The notes under the pieces were generated by a model, which saw only the letters and a list, made by a program, of their open reading frames with translations, ran no database searches and was not told the DNA's origin. From Pleurotus ostreatus/Saccharomyces cerevisiae fusant (Eukaryota > Opisthokonta), in contig JAMQCK010000083.1 of NCBI GenBank assembly GCA_024196135.1, forward strand, positions 20,302 to 84,301: a stretch of DNA of 64,000 bases. The letters are read 5' to 3'. This document shows positions 21,233 through 31,128 of this stretch, in pieces (positions within the stretch are counted from its first letter, which is position 1; each line of letters begins with the position of its first letter). The position numbers and the translations under genes are program-made.

Positions 21233-23228
21233 ATGCCATTCTTTAGACCCCACGGGTGGTGGTATTGCATAGATGCGACGACGATGTTGGACCTCCACGC
21301 GCGTCTCAGCCGTCCAACCATCGGCTTCAAACACCTTCTCATCGACCCCACGACGATCGACGACCACAACTGGGAGCTCAATTCACCTGAGGTTCGCAGC
21401 GTGGCCCGCGAGCTGGAGTATCTGGCAGATGCCGTGAAGATCCAAGTTCAACCAGGGCTGCCATTGGAGGCACTCCAGATATTCGAAGAAGCCTACAACC
21501 GCTGCATGGTTGCCCTCTGGCCCACGCTCATTCTCTGGCTCGACTTCCTGCATCCGATGCACCACAAGGGCACGCCTCGCCACGCCGACGTACCAATGGA
21601 GCCTCTCGCCGGCGCTATGTACTCGATTTTCGTGGCCGGTGGCGCCAAGATGGCTGCGCTTCGCGCCCAAACCCCGCACCTCTACCGCCTGCTGTTTGAC
21701 TTGTGGCTACGCGCCGACGAATATCTCCTGTACGAAGACGATCGCTACGCCGTCATGAGCATCCTCATCTCCGCCGCGCAGTCGGCGATGCCGATATGGA
21801 GCGAACGCGTGAAGGGCTTGATGGAGGATGGTGCTGACGAGCCTGACATCAAAGGACGTGACTTCGACAGCTTGATGGCCGCCAGCCGCCATCCGGAGGG
21901 TACTACCGCTCTTCTCTCTGCGGCGCAGAATCGTCCTCGCCATGTATATCGTATGGTGGTCACATTGTTCATATCGCTGGCCACCCAGGCTGTTGCGCGT
22001 CCCGACGACAGGGCCATCAACAGCGCTCTGAAGCACCAGATCGATGCAGTCTGCCAGCTTGCCGAAGAATCCTTGCCTTTGAGCGCACACTCGCGGAGCA
22101 CCATCAACGCTCTCGTCCACATCTTGCGTAAACTTCAGGACTTCCGCATCAAAGGTGACCCCGCGATCGGGGTGGTCCACCTGCTCGCGACCATCTGGCG
22201 CTCATGCAAGGATGGGCGTTCTATCGCGTGGGCGATAGAGTACGGTGTGCTCCCAGTTATGCGCCATGTTCAGTATACCGTGGACATTCACAAACGTCTC
22301 GTCGACGACGCGATCTGGTTCGTCGCCGAAAGCACCTTCCATCTGCGCGTGGCGCGCGCGTTTGCTACCGAGGATCGCGCCTTTTCCTTTCGTTGCGCGG
22401 ACTATATGCATCCGCGCTTGATCGCCACTACGCGTCAGAGGATCTCGGAACGCGTGAGGTCCGCGTCCCACATATATACCAAGGACGTGTGCTCTAATCA
22501 GACCGTGAGTGAACAGCAAGCATCGCCGTCAATCCTGCTTAACCTCAATGACAGTGCACCCATCAGAAGGCCGAACGCAAAGTCCGCCGTTGTCCATGCC
22601 TCAACGCCGGATACTGCTCGAAGGAGTGCCAACGCGCCGATTGGCCCGAGCACAGGCATATATGCAACAACAGCCGCGTGCACGTCGATCACATGCGTAG
22701 CCTGGGTGTCTCTATACTATGTGAGTTCAGACCTATTGCGCGCCTTCGCATATATTGACAGTTTTACTCATGCAAGCAAAGCGCCGTCTCATGGACGTGT
22801 ACTTCATCGGCGTCTGCGCCAGGGAGTTCCTCTTCGCGAACGGTTCTAAGGTCATGAAGAGCATCGACGACTTTCTGCAGAACACGCCACCCATGAGGTC
22901 CGCCCATGCCATCATCCTCAAGGTCGACGTCGCGCGCGTGCATTGCGAGTACTCACTCTCTGTCGCCCCCCGACCCCTGTCGCACGACAACTCCAGCACG
23001 CCTCTGGGCACCGGAGCCACTGGCGACGAGCCGGGCGACGTCGCACGCTGTACGCCATTAGGTTATTGGCGCTACGAGTTTCCCGACGATCCCCCGGGCA
23101 CGGCGAACAGGGAGACGCCTGTGCATATCATCGCCAAGGTGCCATATTCGGAGAGCGGCGAAGTAATACATGTCATGGCTGTAGGTCTTGCGTCGTTGAG
23201 GCTTTCTGTTGGCATGCGCGAGAGATGA
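21233..23228 (+). CDS. MYND-type zinc-finger protein, tandem copy 1 (634 aa)
   Basis: Three exons: 21233-22504, 22555-22720, 22762-23228, in frame. Residues 1-418 form a long helical domain with motifs shared with the next gene (FKHLLIDP; LILWLDFLHPMHHKGT). A MYND finger spans residues ~420-461: the core CPCLNAGYCSKECQRADW followed by HRHIC. The second cysteine pair is C-x-C rather than C-x2-C, and the first pair is C-x4-C, so the first zinc site is unusual. MYND fingers bind proline-rich partner motifs. The start at 21233 is chosen because the preceding sequence aligns with the start of the next gene (GTTGACGAG... then ATGCC); an internal ATG at 21284 is possible. Exon 1 is 1272 nt, identical in length to exon 1 of the neighbour. 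Confidence 0.75.
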
Positions 23229-23434
23229 GGGCAGGAGGATTCGAGTCCATCGATGTTGCTTCGGATTCAAAACCTCTTTAATTATTCCCAGACGTAACGC
23301 CTGGCTTAACGGCTAAGGCGCGCTAACAGCGATTCTGCGCTAGTCTTCTTCGAGATTAGGCCCTCTACGCCCAAATTTTCATCTGCTTTGCTACTTTACT
23401 TCCTCCGTTGACGAGATCGACGTAGCACCCAGCC

Positions 23435-25471
23435 ATGCCCGCCACTCGATCCTCCGTATCATTGCAGTCCGCGAATCTGACGAACCTGAAGATTGTTAGG
23501 GCGCGCCTCCGCAAGCCAGCTTCCTTCAAGCATCTGCTGATTGACCCTTTCACGCTCGACCCGCACCATATGGAACTCGCTTCCCCCGAGGTTCATGGCG
23601 CCATCGAGGAGCTGGGGCTTCTGGATGTTGCTGTGAAGCTGCAGTATGCATTCAACCCGGACGTACGGAACGAGGTCGATCAGGCGTTCTACGATGCGTA
23701 CGAGAAGTGTATGCGCACCCTCTGGCCGACTTTCATCCTCTGGCTCGACTTCCTCCACCCGATGCGCCACAAGGGCACGCGCAGCTTCGAGGACGTCCCA
23801 CTGGGCGTACTGATCGACGTCATGTACTCGATCTTCGTATCGAAGGGCTCCAAAGTCGCTGCTCTACGCGCGCATACTCCGCGCCTCTACGAGCTGCTGT
23901 TCAAGCTGTGGCTGCGCTTGGACAAGTACTGCACGCCAGAGGCGGACTACTGCGGGCTCATCGAGACACTCACATGCACCATTCGGTCAGCGATAGAACT
24001 CGACGAGAAGCGCGCGACGCTCGCGGCTCAGACCGGGAGCGAGCACGCGCTGAAGAAGGAGCTTAATGCTTTCATTTCCGCCCACCTGACCCCTCATTTT
24101 GCTCCTGCCGCCCTCTGCGCGGCGGGGGGCCGTCTTCGTGATGTCTATCGCCTCTCGTTGAAGCAGACTGAACTTCTAGTCAGGGCTGTTTTCATCCGAC
24201 CCGATGACATCGCCATACGGAGTGCTTTGAGCGGGCAGATAGATACTATCAGTCAACTCGCCGAGGGCGCACTTGTCTCTACCTCTCATGCACAAAGCAC
24301 CGTTGCCTCGCTGGTCGGCATCCTGCGCGCTCTGCGAGGCCTACAGGGCGGTGAAGGGCACGCCATCCGCGTTGTCCATGTCCTGTCCAGCATCTGGCAG
24401 GATTGCGATGACGGGCGTTCCATCGCTTGGGCTGTGGAGAAGGATGTGGTTGCGGTCCTGATCGCTTTCTACGAAAAGACCATCGAGCTTCAGCACAAAC
24501 CGCTCATCGACGCAGCGCTTCGCATCGTCGCTCAGAGTACTTACCAGCTACGAGTCGCGCGCGCTTTCTCGACTAGCGACCTAAACCTCTCCTTTCGCGG
24601 CGCTGGCTTCGTACACTCTGATATGCTTGCTGCTGTCGATCTATGGATCACGGACCGCGCGAAGCTCGCACAAAGGACATATAGGCGAGGTTGCTTCTAC
24701 TCTGGTGTGAGTACTTTCCTCTGTATACCTGCCCAATTCTGAAGTCACCCTCTTGAGTGCGACGGTCAGCAATCCGCTGATAAAGTCACGGTGCGGCGCT
24801 GCCCCTGCCTGGGTGTGAGCTACTGCTCGAAGGAGTGTCAGCGCGGCGATTGGCAGACGCACAAGGCGCAGTGCTTGCGGCACAGTAACATACACTACAT
24901 GCGACTCATGTGTGCCGACATGTTGGGTGAGACGAGTTCATCCGTATTATCCTATTTTGCTGACTTGACGTTTACAGATGAGTATTCTCTTCCTGACGCA
25001 CACTTCATCTCCGTCTGCGCGCAGGAATATCTCGCAGCGAATATCACGTCCATCGTCAGGTCCATCCAGCGCTTGTTGGAGAACTGTCCGCCGATGAAGC
25101 ACGCGCCGAACATCAGCATCATGATCAACGTGGCACGACTATTCTGCGCGTACCATGTGCTTGCAGACGAGCAGGTCTCCGACTCCAGCGACGGCGAGCC
25201 GGATAACGCGATGAGCAGGGAGGAGAAATTACAGCTAGGGGTGGCGGCCATCAAGAACGACGAGATCAGGTCTTCATACACCTGCATGCGCACGACAACC
25301 GGAAGCGGTGGCGGCGTGTATGTGTATAAGGATCGTCGCCAGATTCAGACGGACCCGCCAATTCTGGTCGTGGCTATCGCAGGCGGCAAATTCCTTCACG
25401 TCACTGCGTCCAATCTCTCAATTTTGGAGGCACTTGCCAAGGGCAAAGGCGGCGAGGTGGCAGGGGCCTAA
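23435..25471 (+). CDS. MYND-type zinc-finger protein, tandem copy 2 (640 aa)
   Basis: Exons 23435-24706, 24770-24926 and 24978-25471 join in frame. The architecture matches the preceding gene: a long helical domain (FKHLLIDPFTLDPHH; FILWLDFLHPMRHKGT), then a MYND core RRCPCLGVSYCSKECQRGDW ending THKAQC (~residue 459), then a C-terminal domain. The first zinc-binding cysteine pair is degenerate: only Cys420 remains, in a GCFYSGQ context, and the partner Cys is absent. The exon/intron phases are the same as in copy 1, so the two arose by tandem duplication. Only about 206 bp separate them, and copy 2 starts directly after the classic GTTGACGAGATCGACG leader. No signal peptide or membrane segment. 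Confidence 0.78.
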
Positions 25472-25905
25472 CTGGAGTCCGGCTGTCGTGCCAAATCCAT
25501 CGCTTGAATCTTCTGAGAGAAGGGTAGGGATACGTACAGTATCTTGAACTGTATGTCGAATGTCGTATACATTTGTTCACAGCGCGGAGAGCTCAGTGGA
25601 CCGGTAATGCGGTCGCTCCTACCCCGCTTCTTTGTCAATACCAGGAAGTGCCAACGGACTTCCGGACCGCTGGTAAACAAGAGTTCGAGGACTGTCGTTC
25701 GCCATTCATACCAGTGAGGAGACTCGGGCACTGCAGCCTAAGTATCACGGGGTTGTGTGGGCATGAAAAAGGTATCTTGTGTGCGCAGGTATAATTCAGT
25801 CGCATGTATCAGTTCCATCCGACATCCAAGCAACGTGTCGAGCAATGAGGCGGAGGATTGTTGCAGTGCAGTAATCCGATAGTATCGCTGGACAGCGATA
25901 TGCCC
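25472..25905. other. Convergent intergenic region
   Basis: Lies between the stop of the second MYND gene (plus) and the stop of the next minus-strand gene. No gene, RNA or repeat recognised. Confidence 0.45.
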
Positions 25906-26456
25906 TCAGCAGATGAAATGCTACAAAACACATGTCAGCAAGAACTGGATGGCGTAAGTGCAAGCAAACACACCTTAGAATGATTGTAGATGATAAGGCC
26001 AGGATCTACGCAAGCGCCCAGCAGCGTCCGGAATTCGGCAACCAATTCCAGCTCCGCGGTGTATGCATCCTCCTTGCGCCCCGATCTCATCAGCCAGATC
26101 AGCCACCTTTCCTCTCCAGCTAGGATTTCCCTCTTTAACCCATTGCCCCACGTTATTCCACTTTTTTCCTTGATGTACGCGAGGTACTTGTCGAGTGTAG
26201 CTGTCATGGTCGCTTCCGCCTTGCCGCTCTTCTCCATGCTCTCGTATAGCAGCCTCGGAGACATGAAGTAGCCAAGATAGTAGGTGGGTCGATATTGGAT
26301 GTAGCAGTGCTTGATACTCTTGTCCTGGAGTTTGACATGGTCCGGGATGACGTCTTGGACTGTGATCGTGACTTCGCGCAATTTCTGCTTCCCAGATGCC
26401 ACAGCATCGCCGAGAGTAACAGGGGAGACGCTGGTTTGCGTGGCCTTGGATGTCAT
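25906..26456 (-). CDS. Hypothetical protein, 165 aa
   Basis: Two exons: 25974-26456 and a 15-nt terminal exon 25906-25920 (encoding HFIC and the stop). The first ATG is at 26456 (MTSKATQTSV). The protein is mixed alpha/beta in character, with a tyrosine-rich stretch (CYIQYRPTYYLGYFM) and a charged helix (WLIWLMRSGRKEDAYTAELE). No domain recognised. The terminal intron (GTGTGTTTG to TTTTGTAG) is well formed; without it the frame reads on about 38 nt to another stop, so the C-terminus is less certain than the rest. TTTATACACGGG (about 26688) is a TATA-like sequence well upstream. Confidence 0.55.
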
Positions 26457-26872
26457 GATCAACGGGCGAGCAAAGAGTGGTAAGGCTGATGATGGTAGAA
26501 TGCAAGAGCTGGATCAACTACGCGACGCGACTCGTGCGCGCATACTCGTGGCAATCACGTGCATAGCATCCGGGCCTCCATTGCTCTACCACGTGTGTAT
26601 GTCGATTTGAACGCGGCCACTGTTCGAGGCGGACATCGGTACCGGTATATTACTCTGTTCCGTAATGCCATCTCACAATTCCGGCATTTATACACGGGAT
26701 CGACCGCCGATACCTTACCATTGCATGAGTGCCTCCATTCACCCTCTCGTCTGATGTGTTCGTTGTCTCAAATGATGAGGAAGGAAGAGACTCTGTAGTC
26801 ATCGGGCTCAGTACTCACGAGCGCGCACTATCGAGAGGTTAAGCGTATAAAGTATCACTTCTAACTCGAGCT
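26457..26872. other. Intergenic region, nothing recognised
   Basis: Between the start of the 165-aa gene and the stop of the aldolase-domain gene, both on the minus strand. Moderately AT-rich; probably the promoter of the former. Confidence 0.4.
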
Positions 26873-28151
26873 TTATGCAAGAAATCTCCCGCTCGTCTCT
26901 TCTAAGAGAAGCTCGTAATCGGGTTGGAACTAGAAGACGGGCTCGTCAGTTGCCTCGCTCTCAAGGCGCGTTAGAAGGTTGAACTCACGTTCATGTACTG
27001 TAGTATGATCAATAATCAGCATTCGTATACGGTGCGTGACAGATCTCCTCACCAACAGGTCCTTGTCCTGGAACGTCGACGCCGTGAACTCCGCCTCTTC
27101 CTTGCCGATGAGCGTCTTCGGTATCCCATTCGCCGCAGCCGCCTCCGCCAAGAGCTGCACCTGGCATACCCTCTCCAGCACACCAAAGCAAAAGACAGCC
27201 TCGTCCACCGTGTCGCCGACTTGCAATCGCGTCAGCATCTCCCGCACTCAAGCGACGTGGCGCACGCACTCGTCAACAGTCCATGATTCTGCAGGATACA
27301 CGTCCTATGCTTCGGTGCGAGCGCCTTCGCGATGTTCTCGCCCTCCTTCCGCGCGAAGACGACGCCGCCAAAGTTCGGGTACACGCTGTTGTTCTCGTAG
27401 AAGACGCACGCGTCCTGCGTGAGCGGCTCGACGGGGCGCCCGAAGACGGACCAGGCCTTGCCGTGGATGGTGTGGCAGTGGGCGATGGCGCGCGCGTCTG
27501 GGCGGGCTTTGTGGATGCAGGAATCTGGGTGGAGAGTGTTAGAGGAGGTTGGCATGGGCGTGGGTGGGAGGGGACTGACGGATGAAGAAGCCGGCGATGT
27601 TGATGGGGTATTGCGCGCCATGCTCCGTGACATAGCCGTCTGGGGATACGAGTACGAGCTTCGATTTCTGCAGAGAGAATCAATAACCGCATGTTTCCCA
27701 GCCAGTCTAGAGCCGTACCGTAACCGAGGAGAAGTGCACGCCGAATGGATTCATCCTGCACCATGTCAGCCTCGATTGTTCTGAGAGAAGTGCGGTGGCA
27801 ATCGCACCAGTAATGATCTGGAAGGACCGAGTCCTTGACGGTGATATGACCAGTGACACCCTCGCCGTAGCCCTTCTTGCCCATGAAGCGCAGCGCTCCA
27901 GCCAGGTGTGCCTACACGGTCTCGTATGAGCGCCCAGACATCACAATCTCTGACGCGCTGCACACCTTGATCCAATCCCGTTCCTCGTATGGATCCTCGA
28001 ACTTGGGGATGCGCTGGTCCATAGTGATCGTTCCCGCCTTGTTCCCTCGCCAGGTGCGGTCGATCGGGTCCTTCTTGAGGTTCTTCACATTCTGGCCGCT
28101 CTTCGTGGTCGCCGAGTCGGTGCCGTTGGGAGCAGTAGCGGTGGGAGCCAT
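26873..28151 (-). CDS. Class II aldolase/adducin-domain protein, 300 aa
   Basis: Eight exons, all in frame: 27966-28151, 27808-27911, 27719-27755, 27580-27667, 27270-27524, 27053-27219, 26989-26997, 26873-26929. The class II aldolase/adducin fold is marked by GKKGYGEGVTGHITVKD (~residues 72-88), HCHTIHGKAWS (metal-binding His-x-His) and TCILQNHGLL with a further conserved His. In this family the histidines bind a divalent metal and the enzymes cleave or isomerise small sugar phosphates, but many fungal members have no assigned substrate. Exon 7 is only 9 nt (Tyr-Met-Asn) between standard introns; the terminal exon (FQPDYELLLEET...) supports its inclusion. Length fits the usual fungal proteins. 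No targeting signal. The coding region is otherwise intact. Confidence 0.82.
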
Positions 28152-28869
28152 GATTTTCCAGCAAGAGAGCAAAGTAGTCGCGCTCACGTAACCGCAGCGA
28201 GGGCGGAAGAGCGTCCCTGCCGAACACCGACGACTATATAGCCAGTTGGCTATATCGGATGCCGAGTCGATACTCGGTTGGAGAAGACCACTGTGTATGG
28301 CAATTATGAGACCTCGGGACCAAGAGGCGCCCATTTCCGCCGACTTGGAAGGCCCGTTGAAGGGCTATATGCAGAGGCCGCTGTTCGGCCATCGGCGCTG
28401 GAGCGAGGAAGAGTGCACTGGGTCCGAAAGGTTGGCGAGCGACGTAATGAGACCGTCTTTGTCTATACAAGTTCCTGGTCAGGAGGAGCGCTTGGGGAAA
28501 GCTATCAATTCAAAGCGCGTTAGAAGGGCGCGGAGCGATACAAGGCATCGCTGGCTATTCTCGTCCGCTTCCCATGGCTATCACGGCTTCATGAAGCCGG
28601 TCGACGGCACGAAATTCGAGAGTTCCGTCGTGAGGCCTCATGTGTTGACTATCCAGAGCGCTAGTTCAGGACGCGCTGATGCTGCAAGGGGGCTGATGAG
28701 CCTCGGCTGGTAGCAGGTGGGAGTTCGGAGCAGAAATCAATAATTACCGAAATGGTAAGTGTTGGATCAAGATCACGTGGTGGACCTACAACTGCGATCA
28801 GCAACGTCATCCCGCGCTTGTTACTGACCCTCTCACTGCTATAGTACATTGAACCTATGAGATATACTC
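28152..28869. other. Intergenic region, promoter of the aldolase-domain gene
   Basis: No gene seen. CCGACGACTATATAGCCAG (28226-28244) gives a TATATA box about 80 bp upstream of the minus-strand ATG at 28151. Longer open frames here have no splice or composition support. Confidence 0.45.
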
Positions 28870-31128
28870 CTACGTCTCACCCTCCGGATCATAAATATAC
28901 TCCCCATACACCGGCTGCCACCTCTTCTCCTCCGCCCTCTTCCTCACCTCCTCCTTCGCCCACCCCACCCCCGCCGTCCCCTCCTCCACCGCCTGCTCCG
29001 CCACCGCCACGCCCACCTCAAAGTTCACATCCGGCGCGTCGCCAAAGTCGGGCAGCAGCGCGTCGTCGGGGTCGGCGAGGGCGGGCGAGAGCGCGGCGAG
29101 GCGCTGCGCGCCGGCGATGATCATGGTGTCGGTGACGCGCTTCGATTTGGCGAGCATGGCGCCGAAGCCGAGGCCGGGGTAGACGAGGGCGTTGTTGCAT
29201 TCGGCGATGCTGGGGGGAGAGGGGGCGGTTGTGAGCAAGGGGTGAATGGGATAGGGCCGAGGGAAAATAGTGAAGGGAGACAACGACGCACTTATAATCC
29301 TTCCCACTCGGCATCTTCGCCGGCGGGAACGGGCTCCCCGTCGCCAACAGCGCCTTCCCCCCAGTCCACTCATTCGCATCATGCGGATGCACCTCGACCA
29401 GCCGGCTCGGGTTCGACAAGGGGAAGATAATTGGCCGCTCGACATGCTTTGCCATCTCCTGGATGACCTCCTTGGTGAACGCACCCGCGTGCGTCGAGGT
29501 GCCAATGAGGACCGTCGGATGCACGCGCCGCACGACGTCGAGGAGACCGATTGTCGCGTCCGCGTCCGGGTTCCACTCTTCCTCGGCGCGCGCGAACTCG
29601 GCCTGGTCTTCCCGGACGCGCTCGGCGGCGAGACCTTTGCGGACGAGGCCATAGCGGTCGAGGAGGTAGAAGCGGGAGGTGGCCTCCTCCTTCGAGATAC
29701 CGTCCGTGGTAATCATGGCGTCGCGCAGCTGGCGCGCGATACCGAGGCCGGCGGAGCCCGCGCCATAGATGATGACCTTCTGGTCGCCTAGTTTGGTCTT
29801 CGCGACGCCGACGGCTGCCATTAAGGTGGCGAGGGTGACCGCGCCGGTTCCCTGGCTGTATACAAAGTCCTCAGCGACTACGATAAAATCGATAGAGAGT
29901 AAGGCGTACATATCATCATTGAACACGGCGTGCGTATCCCTGTAGCGCGCGAGGAGTCGGTTGGCGTTCGTGACGCCAAAGTCTTCGAAGTGCAGTAGGC
30001 AATGCGGCAGATGCTTACGCACGAGCTGCACGAAGCTATCGAATCCCTATCAGCTGGTACTCCCTTTTCAGAGACCCTGCGATACTGACCTCTCCAAAAA
30101 GTCATCATACTCTTTCCCGCGGACGCGTTCATGCGGCCATCCCTAGCACGACCTCAGTACTGACGCGTCGAATAGATCAATACCAGAGCAGACGTACAAC
30201 GTAGAGCTTATCGTGCAGCAACTCCTCGTTGTCCGTCCCAACGTCAAGGGTGACGGCAAGGCACTTCGCAGGATCGATGCCACCTATCAGGCTAGAAGGG
30301 TTGAGAATACGCGAATATGGGCTCAAGAAGGAGGCGAGGAAGAGAGGGTATGGCAGAACGCGCTCACGTGTATATGGCTGACTTGGCAGCCGAGATCTGC
30401 TTCCGTGGTTAGGTGAAGGGCGCATATAGGCAGTCTGTGGACGTACTCCGATGCCCTAAGGAGCGGGAAGTGGAAAGATGGTCAATTTCACGCGTTGTGA
30501 GCGTTTCTGAGAGATGGACGCACTCCGACACCTGCATAGAGTAGGTCAAGACGCGCCCGGAATAGGCTACAGACGCGACGTACCTTGATCGCCAATGCCT
30601 AGGATCGCCTCTGCGTCCGAGCAGACAATCAAGTCAATATCCCTCCCCTTGACCTGCTCGAGGAAGTCGTCCTCCATCGCGTCTCGGTGAGGGTACGTCA
30701 GAAACAATCCCTCACTCCTCCGAAACAAGTGCGAGTACTGCGAGATCGCCTCTGCCTGCAAACGCGCGTCAGCCTTCCCCTCCCGTTGCTAGCCACGCAC
30801 TCTTACTCACCTCCGTCGGCGTATATATAATCGGCACCAGCTCATGCAGATGCTTGCCGATCAGACTGTAGTACAGCACCCAGTTCTGCGCCTTCATACT
30901 CTGCAGAAACGAATTCTTTCCAATATCACTCCTCCCCTGCAGCTGATCATACGCCCTCTCAACCTGCTCCTCGACCGTATTCACGCGATACGGCAGGCGC
31001 CCCGTCAGCCCAAACGCGTGCCGTTCCTCCGTCGTGAACGCCGTGCCCTTGTTCCATCGCGGGGAAGTGAGGAGCGCGTCGCCGCGGAGGGCGACGCGGA
31101 AGACCTGCTTCTGTTTGTCGGCGGCCAT
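28870..31128 (-). CDS. NAD-dependent malic enzyme, 570 aa
   Basis: Ten exons in one frame: 30811-31128, 30584-30755, 30524-30531, 30447-30455, 30368-30396, 30198-30291, 30090-30142, 29910-30035, 29292-29855, 28870-29209. Family landmarks in order: IIYTPTE (catalytic Tyr region), ILGIGDQG-VG-GIG-ISAAK, LDVGTDNEELL, LLHFEDFG (metal-binding acidic residues), FNDD-IQGTGAVTLA, the nucleotide-binding GAGSAGLGIA, IGTSTHAGAFT, FPLSNPS and CNNALVYPGLGFG. The enzyme converts malate to pyruvate with release of CO2 and reduction of NAD(P); the mitochondrial NAD form is usual at this length, though I see no strong targeting peptide. Exons 3 and 4 are only 8 and 9 nt, both needed to rebuild the conserved GDxGVGGIGIS loop. 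The 570-aa length is normal. No damage seen. Confidence 0.92.

Noticed and set aside
23288..23335. tRNA-like text (AACGCCTGGCTTAACGGCTAAG)
   Set aside because: No acceptor stem, anticodon arm or B box can be drawn.
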